Origin: an uncultured Lachnospiraceae bacterium
GTDB taxonomy: Bacteria; Bacillota; Clostridia; Lachnospirales; Lachnospiraceae
Reading direction: 5' to 3'
Length of the DNA stretch: 64,000 bases
Assembly: GCA_902780405.1 (NCBI GenBank)
Contig: CACZFI010000008.1
Location: 1-64,000, forward strand
In this document: piece after piece, positions 35,717-45,012 of the stretch
Position numbering within the stretch: the first letter of the stretch is position 1
Layout of the letters: each line of letters begins with the position of its first letter
The notes under the pieces: model-generated
Seen by the model: the letters and a program-made list of their open reading frames with translations, nothing else
What the model was told of the DNA's origin: nothing
Databases searched by the model: none
Program-made: the position numbers and the translations under genes

Positions 35717-36603
35717 CACAAATAATCTCCTTCTTTTATCGGCGCATGCTCGTAATCAACAAGTCTAATAGCACCGTCCGATACTTTAATGTCTACAGAA
35801 TTATTGGAATGGATACGAAGGACCTTTCCCGGCTCGATATTATCATACCCTGTAAGACGAACCTCTTCCACCTTCCATACCTTATACTCTTCATCTTTGA
35901 ACACAAAATGCGCACCTACATAAGGTTTAGTCAAACTTCGAACCAAGTTGTAAATTGCATTTGTTGACATCCGCCAATCAATCTGTCCATCCGATTTCCC
36001 ACGCTTTCTCCAAGTATTTCCGTCATTTGGATTCTGTTTAATCCGAACCAAATGATTCTGTTCAATCTCATTTGTCAGTTTCACTTCTTGATCAAGCGCC
36101 ACATCCATTATTTTATTGTACAAGGTGCGTGCATTATCTTCATAAGTAATTTCAATTCTTCTTTGTGAAACGATATCTCCCTCATCCGTTCCGGGATCAA
36201 TCATAAAGAAAGACGATGCTGTTTCAGGAAGTCCCAACGCAAGCGCCCAAATAATAGGATGTCTCCCACGATTACAGGGTAGCGCGGCAGGGTGGAATCC
36301 CACGATTCCTTTGGGAAACATTTCTATTACCTCATCCTTAATCAGTTGCGACCATCCAAAGCAATAACCAATATCAGGTTCCTGCGACTCTATAAACAAC
36401 CGCGCCTCTTCATCATTAACGTTTTTAACAAAACAAACAGGAATACTATAATCTTCACACAACGGAGCGAGATCGCAAAAATCCGAATTAATACCTTGTT
36501 CTCTTTTTGTTATTACTCCAACAACGTTCTTCTTTTCTTCAAGCAATCGACGCAATAACATGTACGAGCTCTCGACGCAACCTATGAACAGAATCTTTAT
36601 CAT
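35716..36603 (-). CDS. Methionyl-tRNA-formyltransferase-like sugar N-formyltransferase
   Basis: 295 residues. The formyltetrahydrofolate-dependent fold shows ILFIGCVESSYMLLRRLLEE and the active-site loop FHPAALPCNRGRHPI, where Asn and His of the catalytic triad would lie; Asp is in MIDPGTDEGDIVSQ. The C-terminal OB-like domain is short. It is in a legionaminate operon between legG and the PIG-L gene, so a sugar amine is a more likely substrate than Met-tRNA. Confidence 0.8.
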   Translation of the reverse strand: MIKILFIGCVESSYMLLRRLLEEKKNVVGVITKREQGINSDFCDLAPLCEDYSIPVCFVKNVNDEEARLFIESQEPDIGYCFGWSQLIKDEVIEMFPKGIVGFHPAALPCNRGRHPIIWALALGLPETASSFFMIDPGTDEGDIVSQRRIEITYEDNARTLYNKIMDVALDQEVKLTNEIEQNHLVRIKQNPNDGNTWRKRGKSDGQIDWRMSTNAIYNLVRSLTKPYVGAHFVFKDEEYKVWKVEEVRLTGYDNIEPGKVLRIHSNNSVDIKVSDGAIRLVDYEHAPIKEGDYL

Positions 36604-36609
36604 CTTAAT

Positions 36610-37779
36610 CTATACCTCAAATTCGATATCGTAAAACCTTTTCTTAATATGTATTTTGTCATTTGCATAAAACTCTCTAAGCACATCTGCAATCTTTTCA
36701 GATGTATTTCCATCTCCGTAAGGACTCTCTATAAATGCAAGTTTTTCCCTAAAAGACAAGTTCATCGCCTGACTGATTGCAGCTTGTATTTCATCAGCAC
36801 TCGGCTCGCAGTGAATAATTGATTCACCAGCGATTCTTCCCTTTTGCCTATCACCAATGTCAATTGTCGGTATGTGAAATGACGGAGCCTCAATCAGGCC
36901 ACTTGACGAATTCCCTATTACAAATTGCGCATGCTTTAATGCGCTCAGGTACCTCCGCATGCCTAATGAATCTACCAAAAAGAACCTATCACTCTTTGAA
37001 TTATATGAATCTAACAACTCGTTAATAATCCTTCCGTCAGTATCAGCATTGGCCTTCGTGAATATGAATTTAAGATCCTTCCGACTGTCCACAGCTTTTA
37101 GCAACTCCTTAATCTGCTGTTCAGCTGTATGATGCTCAAGTGTGACTGGATGAAATGTGCCTATTGCATACTTTTCACCTATCGAGAATCCCAAAGAATC
37201 TTCTAATTCTTTCTGATTCAAAAGTTCAACACTCTTAATGTTCTCTATCCCAATCGCTCCCGTATTAAAGACACGTTCCGGCGACTCACCCATCTGGATT
37301 ACCCGCTTTCGGTAGGCTTCAGTACTGGTGAAATGCAGATAACTCATCTTAGTGATACAGTGGCGAATCGCCTCGTCTATCAATCCCTCTGTGGTCTCCC
37401 CGCCATGAAGGTGAAAAATAGGGATTCTGGCATTCATAGCTGCCACACATACCGCAAGCGTTTCATATCGATCTCCTAGGACAACCAACCCATCCGGATT
37501 ACAAGTATCAAAGTATTCTGCAAACCGAGTTGTTGCCGTTCCCATCGTATTAGATAAGGCAACCGGTGTATCCCCCCCTGAGAGAATACCTATCCTAGTA
37601 TCAATCGGCATATTATCGGATTCTATCTCGCTAACCGTCATCCCATGTTCTTTTGATAAATGAGTCCCTGTAACAGCTATGCGGACATCAAAAAACTCGT
37701 CTTCTATCATCCGATTCATCAGCGGTTTTAACAATCCATATTCTGCTCGTGTTGAGGTCAGTATTACTACCCTTTTCAT
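36610..37779 (-). CDS. legG: NeuC/LegG-type UDP-sugar 2-epimerase (hydrolysing)
   Basis: 389 residues. It starts VVILTSTRAEYGLLKPLM and carries GDRYETLAVCVAAM, HLHGGETTEGLIDEAIRH and GNSSSGLIEAPSFHIPTIDI, all hydrolysing epimerase motifs. It converts a UDP- or GDP-linked 2,4-diacetamido sugar into the 2-epimer with loss of nucleotide. Start and upstream stop overlap (ATGA). A second, broken C-terminal piece of such a gene lies at 33957-34070. Confidence 0.9.
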   Translation of the reverse strand: MKRVVILTSTRAEYGLLKPLMNRMIEDEFFDVRIAVTGTHLSKEHGMTVSEIESDNMPIDTRIGILSGGDTPVALSNTMGTATTRFAEYFDTCNPDGLVVLGDRYETLAVCVAAMNARIPIFHLHGGETTEGLIDEAIRHCITKMSYLHFTSTEAYRKRVIQMGESPERVFNTGAIGIENIKSVELLNQKELEDSLGFSIGEKYAIGTFHPVTLEHHTAEQQIKELLKAVDSRKDLKFIFTKANADTDGRIINELLDSYNSKSDRFFLVDSLGMRRYLSALKHAQFVIGNSSSGLIEAPSFHIPTIDIGDRQKGRIAGESIIHCEPSADEIQAAISQAMNLSFREKLAFIESPYGDGNTSEKIADVLREFYANDKIHIKKRFYDIEFEV

Positions 37780-38768
37780 CTTTCTATCCTATCATCTTTC
37801 TCATAATCTCGCTCGGACACCATTCCTACAATATCCGACCATAGCATGGGATTCAACCCATCACCCGGCCGTTTTGTAGTGAGATTATCCTCCGTAAACA
37901 GTTCTCCCGCATGGATTGCCTGTTTCGCTACGATACTTTTCCTTACTACCTCACGATTCTTTAGTTCAGACGGTGACGGCTTCTTCTCGCCGCTTCCCAA
38001 AGCCTGCTCAATATTTCGAATCGCAGACACCATAGCCGCAAGTTCCTGCGGTTCCAGGCTGGCCTTATGATCCGGACCTTCCATGTTGCGGTCCAGCGTA
38101 AAATGTTTCTCTATGATCGTTGCTCCCATGGCTACCGCCGCAATGGGAACTTCGATGCCCTGCGTATGATCAGAGTATCCCACCTCACATTCAAACACAT
38201 CACGCATGGTTTTCATGGCGCGGAGGTTCACGTCCTCCATAGGCGTCGGATACTCGGTATTGCAATGAAGCAGTTTGATATCTGTCGTTCCGTGCTCTTT
38301 AAGCACATCCATCGCTGCGCAGATTTCATCCATATCGCACATTCCGGTGGACATCACAACCGGCCGCCGTGTCTTCGCAAGTGCGACCAAATAAGGGTAG
38401 TTTGTCACTTCACCGGAAGGTATCTTCCAAAAGGGTATATTCAAAGAATCTAAGAATTCTATACTTTCAAAATCAAAAGGCGTGGAAAGAAATGTGATGC
38501 CTTTTTGATCACAATACATTTGCAACTTTTTGAAATCGTCGTATGTAAGCTCAAGTTTGGAGAGCATCTCCTGCTGAGAGGTGTCTCCCGTTGTCTTCTT
38601 CTGATACTCTGCTTTCTTTGCGTCTGCAGATACCAGATTCTTTGCTTTAAATGTCTGAAACTTGATGATATCTGCGCCCGCGTCCTTCGCTGCATCCACA
38701 AGTTTGCATGCCAGGTCGTAACTTCCGTTATGGTTGACTCCGGCTTCCGCTATGATCATTACTGACAT
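37776..38768 (-). CDS. legI: NeuB/LegI-type nonulosonic acid synthase
   Basis: 330 residues from ATG 38768, preceded by GGTGG. The TIM-barrel synthase domain begins IIAEAGVNHNGSYDLACKLV and has FWKIPSGEVTNYP, LLHCNTEYPTP and GYSDHTQGIEVPIAAV. A C-terminal SAF (antifreeze-like) domain follows (RKSIVAKQAIHAGELFTEDN). It joins phosphoenolpyruvate to the 6-deoxy sugar to make the nine-carbon acid. Confidence 0.92.
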   Translation of the reverse strand: MSVMIIAEAGVNHNGSYDLACKLVDAAKDAGADIIKFQTFKAKNLVSADAKKAEYQKKTTGDTSQQEMLSKLELTYDDFKKLQMYCDQKGITFLSTPFDFESIEFLDSLNIPFWKIPSGEVTNYPYLVALAKTRRPVVMSTGMCDMDEICAAMDVLKEHGTTDIKLLHCNTEYPTPMEDVNLRAMKTMRDVFECEVGYSDHTQGIEVPIAAVAMGATIIEKHFTLDRNMEGPDHKASLEPQELAAMVSAIRNIEQALGSGEKKPSPSELKNREVVRKSIVAKQAIHAGELFTEDNLTTKRPGDGLNPMLWSDIVGMVSERDYEKDDRIER

Positions 38769-39400
38769 GATTCCACCACCTTGCACGGATTCCCGTATGC
38801 CTTCACAAAATCAGGAATATCTTTCAGTACCACGCTTCCTATACCGATAATGGTATTACTTCCCACCGATACACCTTGCTTGATCATCGCACCCGCGCCG
38901 ATATGCGTATTCCAGCCGATCTTCGCCTCGCCACAGATGATTGCACCCGGACTCACATGGGTAAATGCGTCAATAAAGACATCATGCTCCACGATGGTCC
39001 CGCTGTTTATGATGGCAAAAGACTCTATCTGTGCCTTTGCATTGACCACTGCATTCTTTCCAACGTAAGCGCCTTCAGCAATCAATGCATCCCTTGCAAT
39101 CACGGCTGTCGGGTCGATAATCTTAGGGATTTGAAATCCAACCGCTTTGATTTTCTCAAAGAGTTTTCTTCTCAGGCTGACATTTCCCACACTTCCGACT
39201 GCCACAAACGCCTCTTCCCAGCCATCCGCATAAAGTGCAGGCAAGTCCTCGTCATTTCCTACAACAGGAAGACCCGCTACATCAACTTCCGGATCGTAAT
39301 CCACGATCCCGATCTCATCATATCGTCCGTCCGCAAGCAGACTGTCCGCTACCGAACGGCAATGTCCGCCTCCGCCCAAAAGAAGTAATCTTCTCACCAT
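38759..39400 (-). CDS. legH: NeuD/LegH-type sugar acetyltransferase
   Basis: 213 residues from ATG 39400 (AGGAGGTG upstream). An N-terminal Rossmann-like part (LLLLGGGGHCRSVADSLL) is followed by a left-handed beta-helix of hexapeptide repeats (AVIARDALIAEGAYVGKNAV ... VSVGSNTIIGIGSVVLKDIP). Such proteins N- or O-acetylate nonulosonic-acid precursors. It ends inside the start of legI. Confidence 0.88.
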   Translation of the reverse strand: MVRRLLLLGGGGHCRSVADSLLADGRYDEIGIVDYDPEVDVAGLPVVGNDEDLPALYADGWEEAFVAVGSVGNVSLRRKLFEKIKAVGFQIPKIIDPTAVIARDALIAEGAYVGKNAVVNAKAQIESFAIINSGTIVEHDVFIDAFTHVSPGAIICGEAKIGWNTHIGAGAMIKQGVSVGSNTIIGIGSVVLKDIPDFVKAYGNPCKVVESCQ

Positions 39401-39417
39401 ATCAAGCACCTCCTCTG

Positions 39418-40467
39418 TCAGTCACCGAAGAGCTTTGCGCGCATCTTCTCCAGTTCCGAAAGTTGTCCCATATCCATCCATTCACTCTCGTTCACAGGGA
39501 ATGCGGCAACCTTCCGTCCTTTTTCCTTCTGCTTTGCTACAATATCAGGGAATCCGATGGGCACGCCGTCTTCGATATCGTCCACCACCTCGGGTTCCAC
39601 CACGTAGATGCCTGTATTCGTAAGAAAAGACATCGTCGGCTTTTCTTTCATGGACTCGATCACGCCGTTCACGCCCATCTCGACGGTTCCGTAGGGAAGC
39701 GTCATATTCTTATATGCACAGACCATGGTGATCACATTGTGATTCTCCTTGTGGAATTCCATGATTCTCTCATAGTTCGCCGTAAGCAGGGCATCGCAGT
39801 TTGCGAAGAAAAATGTATCGTTAAGCTTACCCTTGAGCAGACTTAAGCCTCCGCCCGTGCCGAGCGGGCTCGCCTCATCGTACCATGTAATATCGTACCG
39901 ATTTTCAGACTCCGCAAAATAAGCCTTCATCAGTTCACGTTTGTAGTTCACAATGATGTGGAACTTGTCACACTGATAGGTCTGATACTCCTTCATGATC
40001 AGTTCAATGATCGGAAGCTCTCCCACAGGGATTAGCGGCTTCGGCAGCACCTTGGTAAAGGGTTCGAGTCTGGTTCCCTTTCCTCCGGCATTAATCACCA
40101 CAGGCACCTTTAAAGCACCTCGTGTTTTTTCTCTTTCGCCCTCACCATTGTAGAATTCCACAATCTGATTTGACTGATTCAGAACAGGGATAACAACAAA
40201 GCTTTTCTCATCATAAAGGCTCTGCGCTTCCTCAACGGAGTAAGCTACCCTCGGATGCAGATTGGCTGCTTGCTTGACATCATCTTCCAGTTTGCCTCCC
40301 GCAAGCAGGAATCTGCGGATATCTCCGTCCGTAACACAACCGATCAGCCTGTCAGACGCATCCGCCAAAAAGAGGATACCGTTAGCATTCTCGTCGATCA
40401 CACGCATCGCCTCGGCAAGCGTCATGTCCGGTGATCCTATGAACTTCAAGATTTCATCTCTATGCAT
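39418..40467 (-). CDS. CBS-domain sugar nucleotidyltransferase, PtmE type
   Basis: 349 residues. Residues 1-115 form a CBS pair (LAEAMRVIDENANGILFLAD, RLIGCVTDGDIRRFLLAGGK). The nucleotidyltransferase domain starts NAGGKGTRLEPFTKVLPKPL and continues with PLGTGGGLSLL. In Campylobacter the homologue PtmE makes GDP-glucosamine for legionaminic acid. It overlaps legC by eight bases. ptmF and ptmA partners are not in this window. Confidence 0.85.
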   Translation of the reverse strand: MHRDEILKFIGSPDMTLAEAMRVIDENANGILFLADASDRLIGCVTDGDIRRFLLAGGKLEDDVKQAANLHPRVAYSVEEAQSLYDEKSFVVIPVLNQSNQIVEFYNGEGEREKTRGALKVPVVINAGGKGTRLEPFTKVLPKPLIPVGELPIIELIMKEYQTYQCDKFHIIVNYKRELMKAYFAESENRYDITWYDEASPLGTGGGLSLLKGKLNDTFFFANCDALLTANYERIMEFHKENHNVITMVCAYKNMTLPYGTVEMGVNGVIESMKEKPTMSFLTNTGIYVVEPEVVDDIEDGVPIGFPDIVAKQKEKGRKVAAFPVNESEWMDMGQLSELEKMRAKLFGD

Positions 40468-41629
40468 CAGCGCACTCCTCCAACACCTGTTTGATTTCCT
40501 TGGCTACGGTTTCGATCTCTTCTTCCGTAATCTGGGTCGAACAAGGAATATTCAAGACTCTTTCCGCATAGTACGGCGCCTTTTCAAGCCGATAGGTTTC
40601 CTCTCCTCTGTAGGGATCCTGCTCATTGATGAGACCCCATACCGCCCTGGTCTGGATTCCTTTTTTCTCAAGTGCACCGATCAATTCACGCATGCCCACA
40701 TGAATCTTGTTTCTGTCAATCTCCAGGGCATACAGCCACTTGTTTGAACTTGTCCCCTCCCGAAAACCTCGAAGCTTTGCGTACGGGAATCCTTCAAAAA
40801 GCACTTTATACCGTTCGTAATTCGCCTGTTTTCTTCGAACGAATTCAGGAAGCTCCTCCATCTGCGCCACGCCCAGTGCCGCCTGAAGGTTGGTCATTCT
40901 GTAATTATAGCCCACCTCATTGTGGATATAAAAGTGGGGATCATCCTTGGCCTGTGTGGACAGATATCGAAGGTGATCGACTTCATCTGCGTCACGCGCC
41001 GTCACAGCTCCACCGCCACCGGTTGTTATGATCTTGTTTCCGTTGAAACTGTAGGCGCCGTAGTCACCGATCGTACCTGCAAATCTTCCCGCATAGGGTC
41101 CGGTTTCGTATTTGGTGCCAAGTGCCTCCGTCGCATCCTCTATTACGACCAGCCGGTACTTTTCGGCAATCTCCATAATCTGTTCCATATCCGCCAGATT
41201 GCCGAATACATGGACGACAACGATCGCTTTCACCGCCGCTCCGTGATAAAGAAGCTTCTCCCCATCCTTCTCGCATTCGTTCTCGCAAAAGCTGCGGATT
41301 TTTTCCGGATCCATACACAGGCTGTCATCACAGTCAATAAATACAGGTTTCGCGAATTGATACTTTACGGGATTCACTGCAGCAATAAAAGTAAGCGGCG
41401 GCACCAAAACCACATCACCCGGTCCCACTCCCGCCGAAACAAGCGACAAGTGAAGGGCCGAGGTGCCACTTTGACACGCCGCCACATTTTTTGTGTGCAA
41501 ATATGCTGCAAGCGCCTCCTCCAGGCGGGTGATATACGCACCGCCGGTTGAAACCCATCCCTGCAGGATTGCATCGTCTACATATTCTTTTTCGTTCCCC
41601 TCAAAATTCGGGATTGAAAGAGGTATCAT
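40460..41629 (-). CDS. legC: DegT/LegC-type PLP sugar aminotransferase
   Basis: 389 residues. The aminotransferase fold shows GWVSTGGAYITRLEEALAAY, CQSGTSALHLSL and the PLP lysine in YSFNGNKIITTGGGGAV. It aminates the 4-keto sugar made by LegB. It lies 11 bases after legB. Confidence 0.9.
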   Translation of the reverse strand: MIPLSIPNFEGNEKEYVDDAILQGWVSTGGAYITRLEEALAAYLHTKNVAACQSGTSALHLSLVSAGVGPGDVVLVPPLTFIAAVNPVKYQFAKPVFIDCDDSLCMDPEKIRSFCENECEKDGEKLLYHGAAVKAIVVVHVFGNLADMEQIMEIAEKYRLVVIEDATEALGTKYETGPYAGRFAGTIGDYGAYSFNGNKIITTGGGGAVTARDADEVDHLRYLSTQAKDDPHFYIHNEVGYNYRMTNLQAALGVAQMEELPEFVRRKQANYERYKVLFEGFPYAKLRGFREGTSSNKWLYALEIDRNKIHVGMRELIGALEKKGIQTRAVWGLINEQDPYRGEETYRLEKAPYYAERVLNIPCSTQITEEEIETVAKEIKQVLEECADA

Positions 41630-41640
41630 CTTCCGTCCCC

Positions 41641-42864
41641 CTACATCTTTCCGTCCAATGATTTTCCTGTTTCTATATGATGAAACTCCGGAAGATACTC
41701 CTCCAACAGCTTCACGATCACTTCCTTTGTTGTCGAAGGCTTGCTGAATTCCTCCTCCAGTTTCCTGAGTAAATCCTCAAGGCGATCTCTATCCGGTATG
41801 GATTTACCGGTGATCACGCCAAGAGATTCAAAGCGATCAAAATCCGCCGTTTCCTTCTCTGTGACAAACTCTTCGTATGCTTTTTCACCGGATGTATCCG
41901 ACGCGGAATAGTGCACAGGGTACAGTTTTGATCCCTGTTTCAGCGCCTTGGAAAGCTCAATGGCTTCCGCATCCGAAGCGCACTCTTTCACTTCGTAGCC
42001 CAATTCCTGAAGCAGCGCGGTGCCGATGGCATCGAAAGTCATCATCTGTGCTTCTTTCAGCTTGGGAAAAAAGATTTCGCGGTTTTCACCAAGCATGCAT
42101 GCAAGCATACAGATCTGTCCGCTTTCTTCCGGTGACACAAAGTACCTTCTTACATCACTCGGTGCCGAAAGCGGTTGCTGCTTCTCGATGCGATGGAGGA
42201 ATCCATCCGGTAACGATCCGTTGGAAAATGCTACATTTGCGAATCTTGCGGTTTTCACCGGAAACCGATCTGAATAGGAAAAGATCAAGTCTTCCATCAC
42301 GCGTTTGGAAGCGCCCATAATGTTGACAGGATTCGCCGCCTTATCCGTCGATACACAGAAATAAGCTTCGGGCGGGTACTCAGACAACAGATCGAGCAGG
42401 CGCTTGGCATGAAGAACATTATTCTGCAAAAGAGCTTCCACGGAAAAAATATCCTTCTCGGAGCGCACATGCTTGTGTGCGGAAAAATTAGCAACGATAT
42501 CAAAGCCTTGTCTCGCACAAAACATTTTACGAAATACCGACGAATCAAAATCCATCGGGTATGTAATGTATTCCTCAGGCATTTTCCATCCATCGGAAGA
42601 CCTAAGATCTCTCGTGAGTTCCGTCAGTCCATTCTCATTGATATCCACAACAGTGAGGCTTGCAGGAGAATAATGGAGGATTGCTTTGACGAAAGAGGAT
42701 CCGATACTTCCGGCACCCCCGATAACAAGAACAGTTTTATCCTCTATTCGTTCTCGCAATTCGACTTCGCGCTCCTCAACATCCTTTCGAAACATGGATG
42801 TCTCTCGCCGTACCACTCTATCAGTTATAAATCTTGATATTCCAATCATCGATAAACTCCGCAT
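41641..42864 (-). CDS. legB: LegB-type 4,6-dehydratase (extended SDR, CapD family)
   Basis: 407 residues. NAD binding is by VLVIGGAGSIGSSFVKAIL. The catalytic region is FCVSTDKAANPVNIMGASKR with the Ser/Thr-Met/Tyr-type layout of FlaA1/CapD dehydratases, where the usual Tyr is replaced by Met in this subfamily. It makes the 4-keto-6-deoxy GlcNAc that enters the legionaminate path. The ATG shares a base with the maf stop. A separate C-terminal helical part (about residues 300-407) is less clear. Confidence 0.87.
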   Translation of the reverse strand: MRSLSMIGISRFITDRVVRRETSMFRKDVEEREVELRERIEDKTVLVIGGAGSIGSSFVKAILHYSPASLTVVDINENGLTELTRDLRSSDGWKMPEEYITYPMDFDSSVFRKMFCARQGFDIVANFSAHKHVRSEKDIFSVEALLQNNVLHAKRLLDLLSEYPPEAYFCVSTDKAANPVNIMGASKRVMEDLIFSYSDRFPVKTARFANVAFSNGSLPDGFLHRIEKQQPLSAPSDVRRYFVSPEESGQICMLACMLGENREIFFPKLKEAQMMTFDAIGTALLQELGYEVKECASDAEAIELSKALKQGSKLYPVHYSASDTSGEKAYEEFVTEKETADFDRFESLGVITGKSIPDRDRLEDLLRKLEEEFSKPSTTKEVIVKLLEEYLPEFHHIETGKSLDGKM

Positions 42865-44693
42865 TAGTCCGCGTTTAAGTGTTTTTCTGCTTCATCTACA
42901 ATTCCAAGCAAAACAGGTATTTTTTCAGCGATCTTCTCATAGAGAACCTGACTCTTCTCATACATTCTGATAGCCTCTTTTCTATCGTCGTCATAGTCGC
43001 TGAATAAATCACCCGAAAAATCGTATTCTGCTCCGGCTGTCAGTTTTTCAAGCGTTGAATACTCGTCCAAGCCCAACATATATTCATCAATTTTACCGAT
43101 TTTATCGTTAATTGATTTCAGCTCACGAAATTGTATCGACCCCGACTCCAGAATCTTTATCCCCTGTCTGCACAAAGTGACACCTTCTTTGAGCCTGCGC
43201 TTTAATTTCCCCATATTCTCACGCATAGCGCCAAACAGATCATTCATCTTTTCATCAGCGCGCTCCGTAAAAAGTCTGGGTACTTTTTCAATATAGCTTG
43301 CTACATCATATTCCTTTAACAGGTATCTGTCTATCGCTTCTCGAAAAGGCATCACTGTCGTACCTTTTTTTCTGGCACCGCCTTCTGTTGAGTCAATAAA
43401 CTGGACATCCCGGAAATTGTATGCTATCCTCTCAATCCACCGAATATAAGCCAGAAAATCTTGTCTGGTAAGTACTTTTTCCTCTTCAATTCCTTCCACG
43501 TATGACATCGATATTTTGGAATCATCAAACGCAGTCTGACTTTCCCCAAAATGTTCCACATTTCCGGTCATTGCCAAATCTTGTCCTATCAGAATGATTC
43601 TTTTAAAACCCCAGGCTACGAGATTTGCAATAGCTGTTGTTGCAACCGATCCTCCCCCGTCTACCCTCCATATTTCTGAACCTTCTTTTTTGAACAGCTT
43701 GTCAAATATGATTTCATCCGCGCCGTCTACAATAAAATTCTTGGGGCGTACCAGATCCAGCGTCCTGTAGTTTGTAGCAAGTGCTGATACAAAAGGGATT
43801 TCAGCGATTCCGTCAACTTCGAACATCTTTGAGTCCTTCAGGTAGTCGATGGTAAAAATCATATCAGGCACAACACCAAGCTCAAGCACGGGCCGAATTG
43901 TCCTGTCTACAACCGCTATTAAAGCCTTTCCTTTTGCCTCTTTCAAGAGATGAATATTCTTTTTTAGCGACGGCCCCGCCGATACAAGTATTGCTGTCAG
44001 ATCCTCAGGGAAAGCGTGCTCAAAGTCTTTTCCATTTCTGCACCCCTTAAAATACTTGGTATTCATCAAGATATTTCTCAGGATCTCTTCTCCATGCTGC
44101 GATACAGTGTTAATCTGCGCTTGTAACCTTAGTACGGAATCTCTGATTGATCTCGCAAACATTTCATATTCGGCCGGAAACAACGCAGCGTACTTCGGAA
44201 GCGGTATATATTGATTATTGTTGCGATTGTGCTGTTGCGTATGATAATACAGAAAATGCTGAAACTCCTCTTCGTTCAATCCTTCTATTGCAAAAAGGAC
44301 CTTGTTGTCTTCCAACAGGTCACTTATGTCAATATGATCAATCACCTGAAGAAAAATGTCTATGGAAGGCTCGTAAACAACGACCTTGGGATCATGTTTG
44401 GCCTTCTGACGTATTTCTCTCACGTACATACCGTTTGCCATGCCGAAAAAACAGACGACCGCCTCTTCCTGAAGGCCAACAGAATCCTCCATAAAACGTT
44501 CAACCTCTGCGGACGGATTATATCTGGAATTAAGCCACACCTCCTGCCCGTCATTCAAGTAACACACGGCCTTTTCGCCATTTTTCGACAGTTGAACACG
44601 GGCTTTGGTGCAATCGGGTCTAACCTTACGTTCAAGCGCATCCCACAGTTTTTTATAATGCTCCTCCAGCGCTATACGATTACTCTCAAGCAT
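42864..44693 (-). CDS. maf: Motility accessory factor (Maf), flagellin glycosyltransferase
   Basis: 609 residues. The central DUF115/MptE-like domain shows AILVSAGPSLKKNIHLLKEA, AVVDRTIRPVLELGVVPDMI, WRVDGGGSVATTAIANLVAW and LIGQDLAMTG. Maf proteins move activated nonulosonic acids to Ser/Thr of flagellin. N- and C-terminal helical parts frame the domain. It is the first large gene of the glycosylation operon and its upstream neighbour overlaps it by eight bases. Confidence 0.88.
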   Translation of the reverse strand: MLESNRIALEEHYKKLWDALERKVRPDCTKARVQLSKNGEKAVCYLNDGQEVWLNSRYNPSAEVERFMEDSVGLQEEAVVCFFGMANGMYVREIRQKAKHDPKVVVYEPSIDIFLQVIDHIDISDLLEDNKVLFAIEGLNEEEFQHFLYYHTQQHNRNNNQYIPLPKYAALFPAEYEMFARSIRDSVLRLQAQINTVSQHGEEILRNILMNTKYFKGCRNGKDFEHAFPEDLTAILVSAGPSLKKNIHLLKEAKGKALIAVVDRTIRPVLELGVVPDMIFTIDYLKDSKMFEVDGIAEIPFVSALATNYRTLDLVRPKNFIVDGADEIIFDKLFKKEGSEIWRVDGGGSVATTAIANLVAWGFKRIILIGQDLAMTGNVEHFGESQTAFDDSKISMSYVEGIEEEKVLTRQDFLAYIRWIERIAYNFRDVQFIDSTEGGARKKGTTVMPFREAIDRYLLKEYDVASYIEKVPRLFTERADEKMNDLFGAMRENMGKLKRRLKEGVTLCRQGIKILESGSIQFRELKSINDKIGKIDEYMLGLDEYSTLEKLTAGAEYDFSGDLFSDYDDDRKEAIRMYEKSQVLYEKIAEKIPVLLGIVDEAEKHLNAD

Positions 44694-44931
44694 CTACTCT
44701 CTCCATAATTTCATACGTTATTATATCGGCTAATAAGGTTCCGTCTCTTGTCTCCATTGCCTCCAACGCCGGAGCCAAGGCGTTGTTTAAAAAATCTTCT
44801 CGATCATCCTCTTTCATGGAAACAGCAGCCTCTTGAAGTTCTCCCAATACTTCTGAAATCATACTGATACCTTTTGCTGTATTCCCCTTATAGAGTACGC
44901 CTGCAATTTCATTTAGTTTCTCTTTTATCAT
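44686..44931 (-). CDS. Small helical protein before maf
   Basis: 81 residues from ATG 44931 (CGGAGGATGATT before it). I do not recognise a family. It is acidic and helical with no membrane segment (LNEIAGVLYKGNTAKGISMI, LADIITYEIMERVDA). It overlaps maf by eight bases, so it is likely translated with it, and lies just downstream of a flagellin terminator. A small chaperone or adaptor for Maf is possible. Confidence 0.7.
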   Translation of the reverse strand: MIKEKLNEIAGVLYKGNTAKGISMISEVLGELQEAAVSMKEDDREDFLNNALAPALEAMETRDGTLLADIITYEIMERVDA

Positions 44932-44953
44932 AATCATCCTCCGTTGTCCCCCT

Positions 44954-44992
44954 AAAAACAAAACACGGCCGGCTCATAAAGAGCCAGCCGAG
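44954..44992 (-). terminator. Terminator of first flagellin gene
   Basis: CGGCTGGCTC, TTTAT loop, GAGCCGGCCG (44990-44966), followed by TGTTTTGTTTTT. It lies about 20 bases past the flagellin stop and 25 bases before the ribosome site of the maf operon. Confidence 0.85.
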
Positions 44993-45012
44993 CCTTGCTA
45001 GATTAATCGAGA

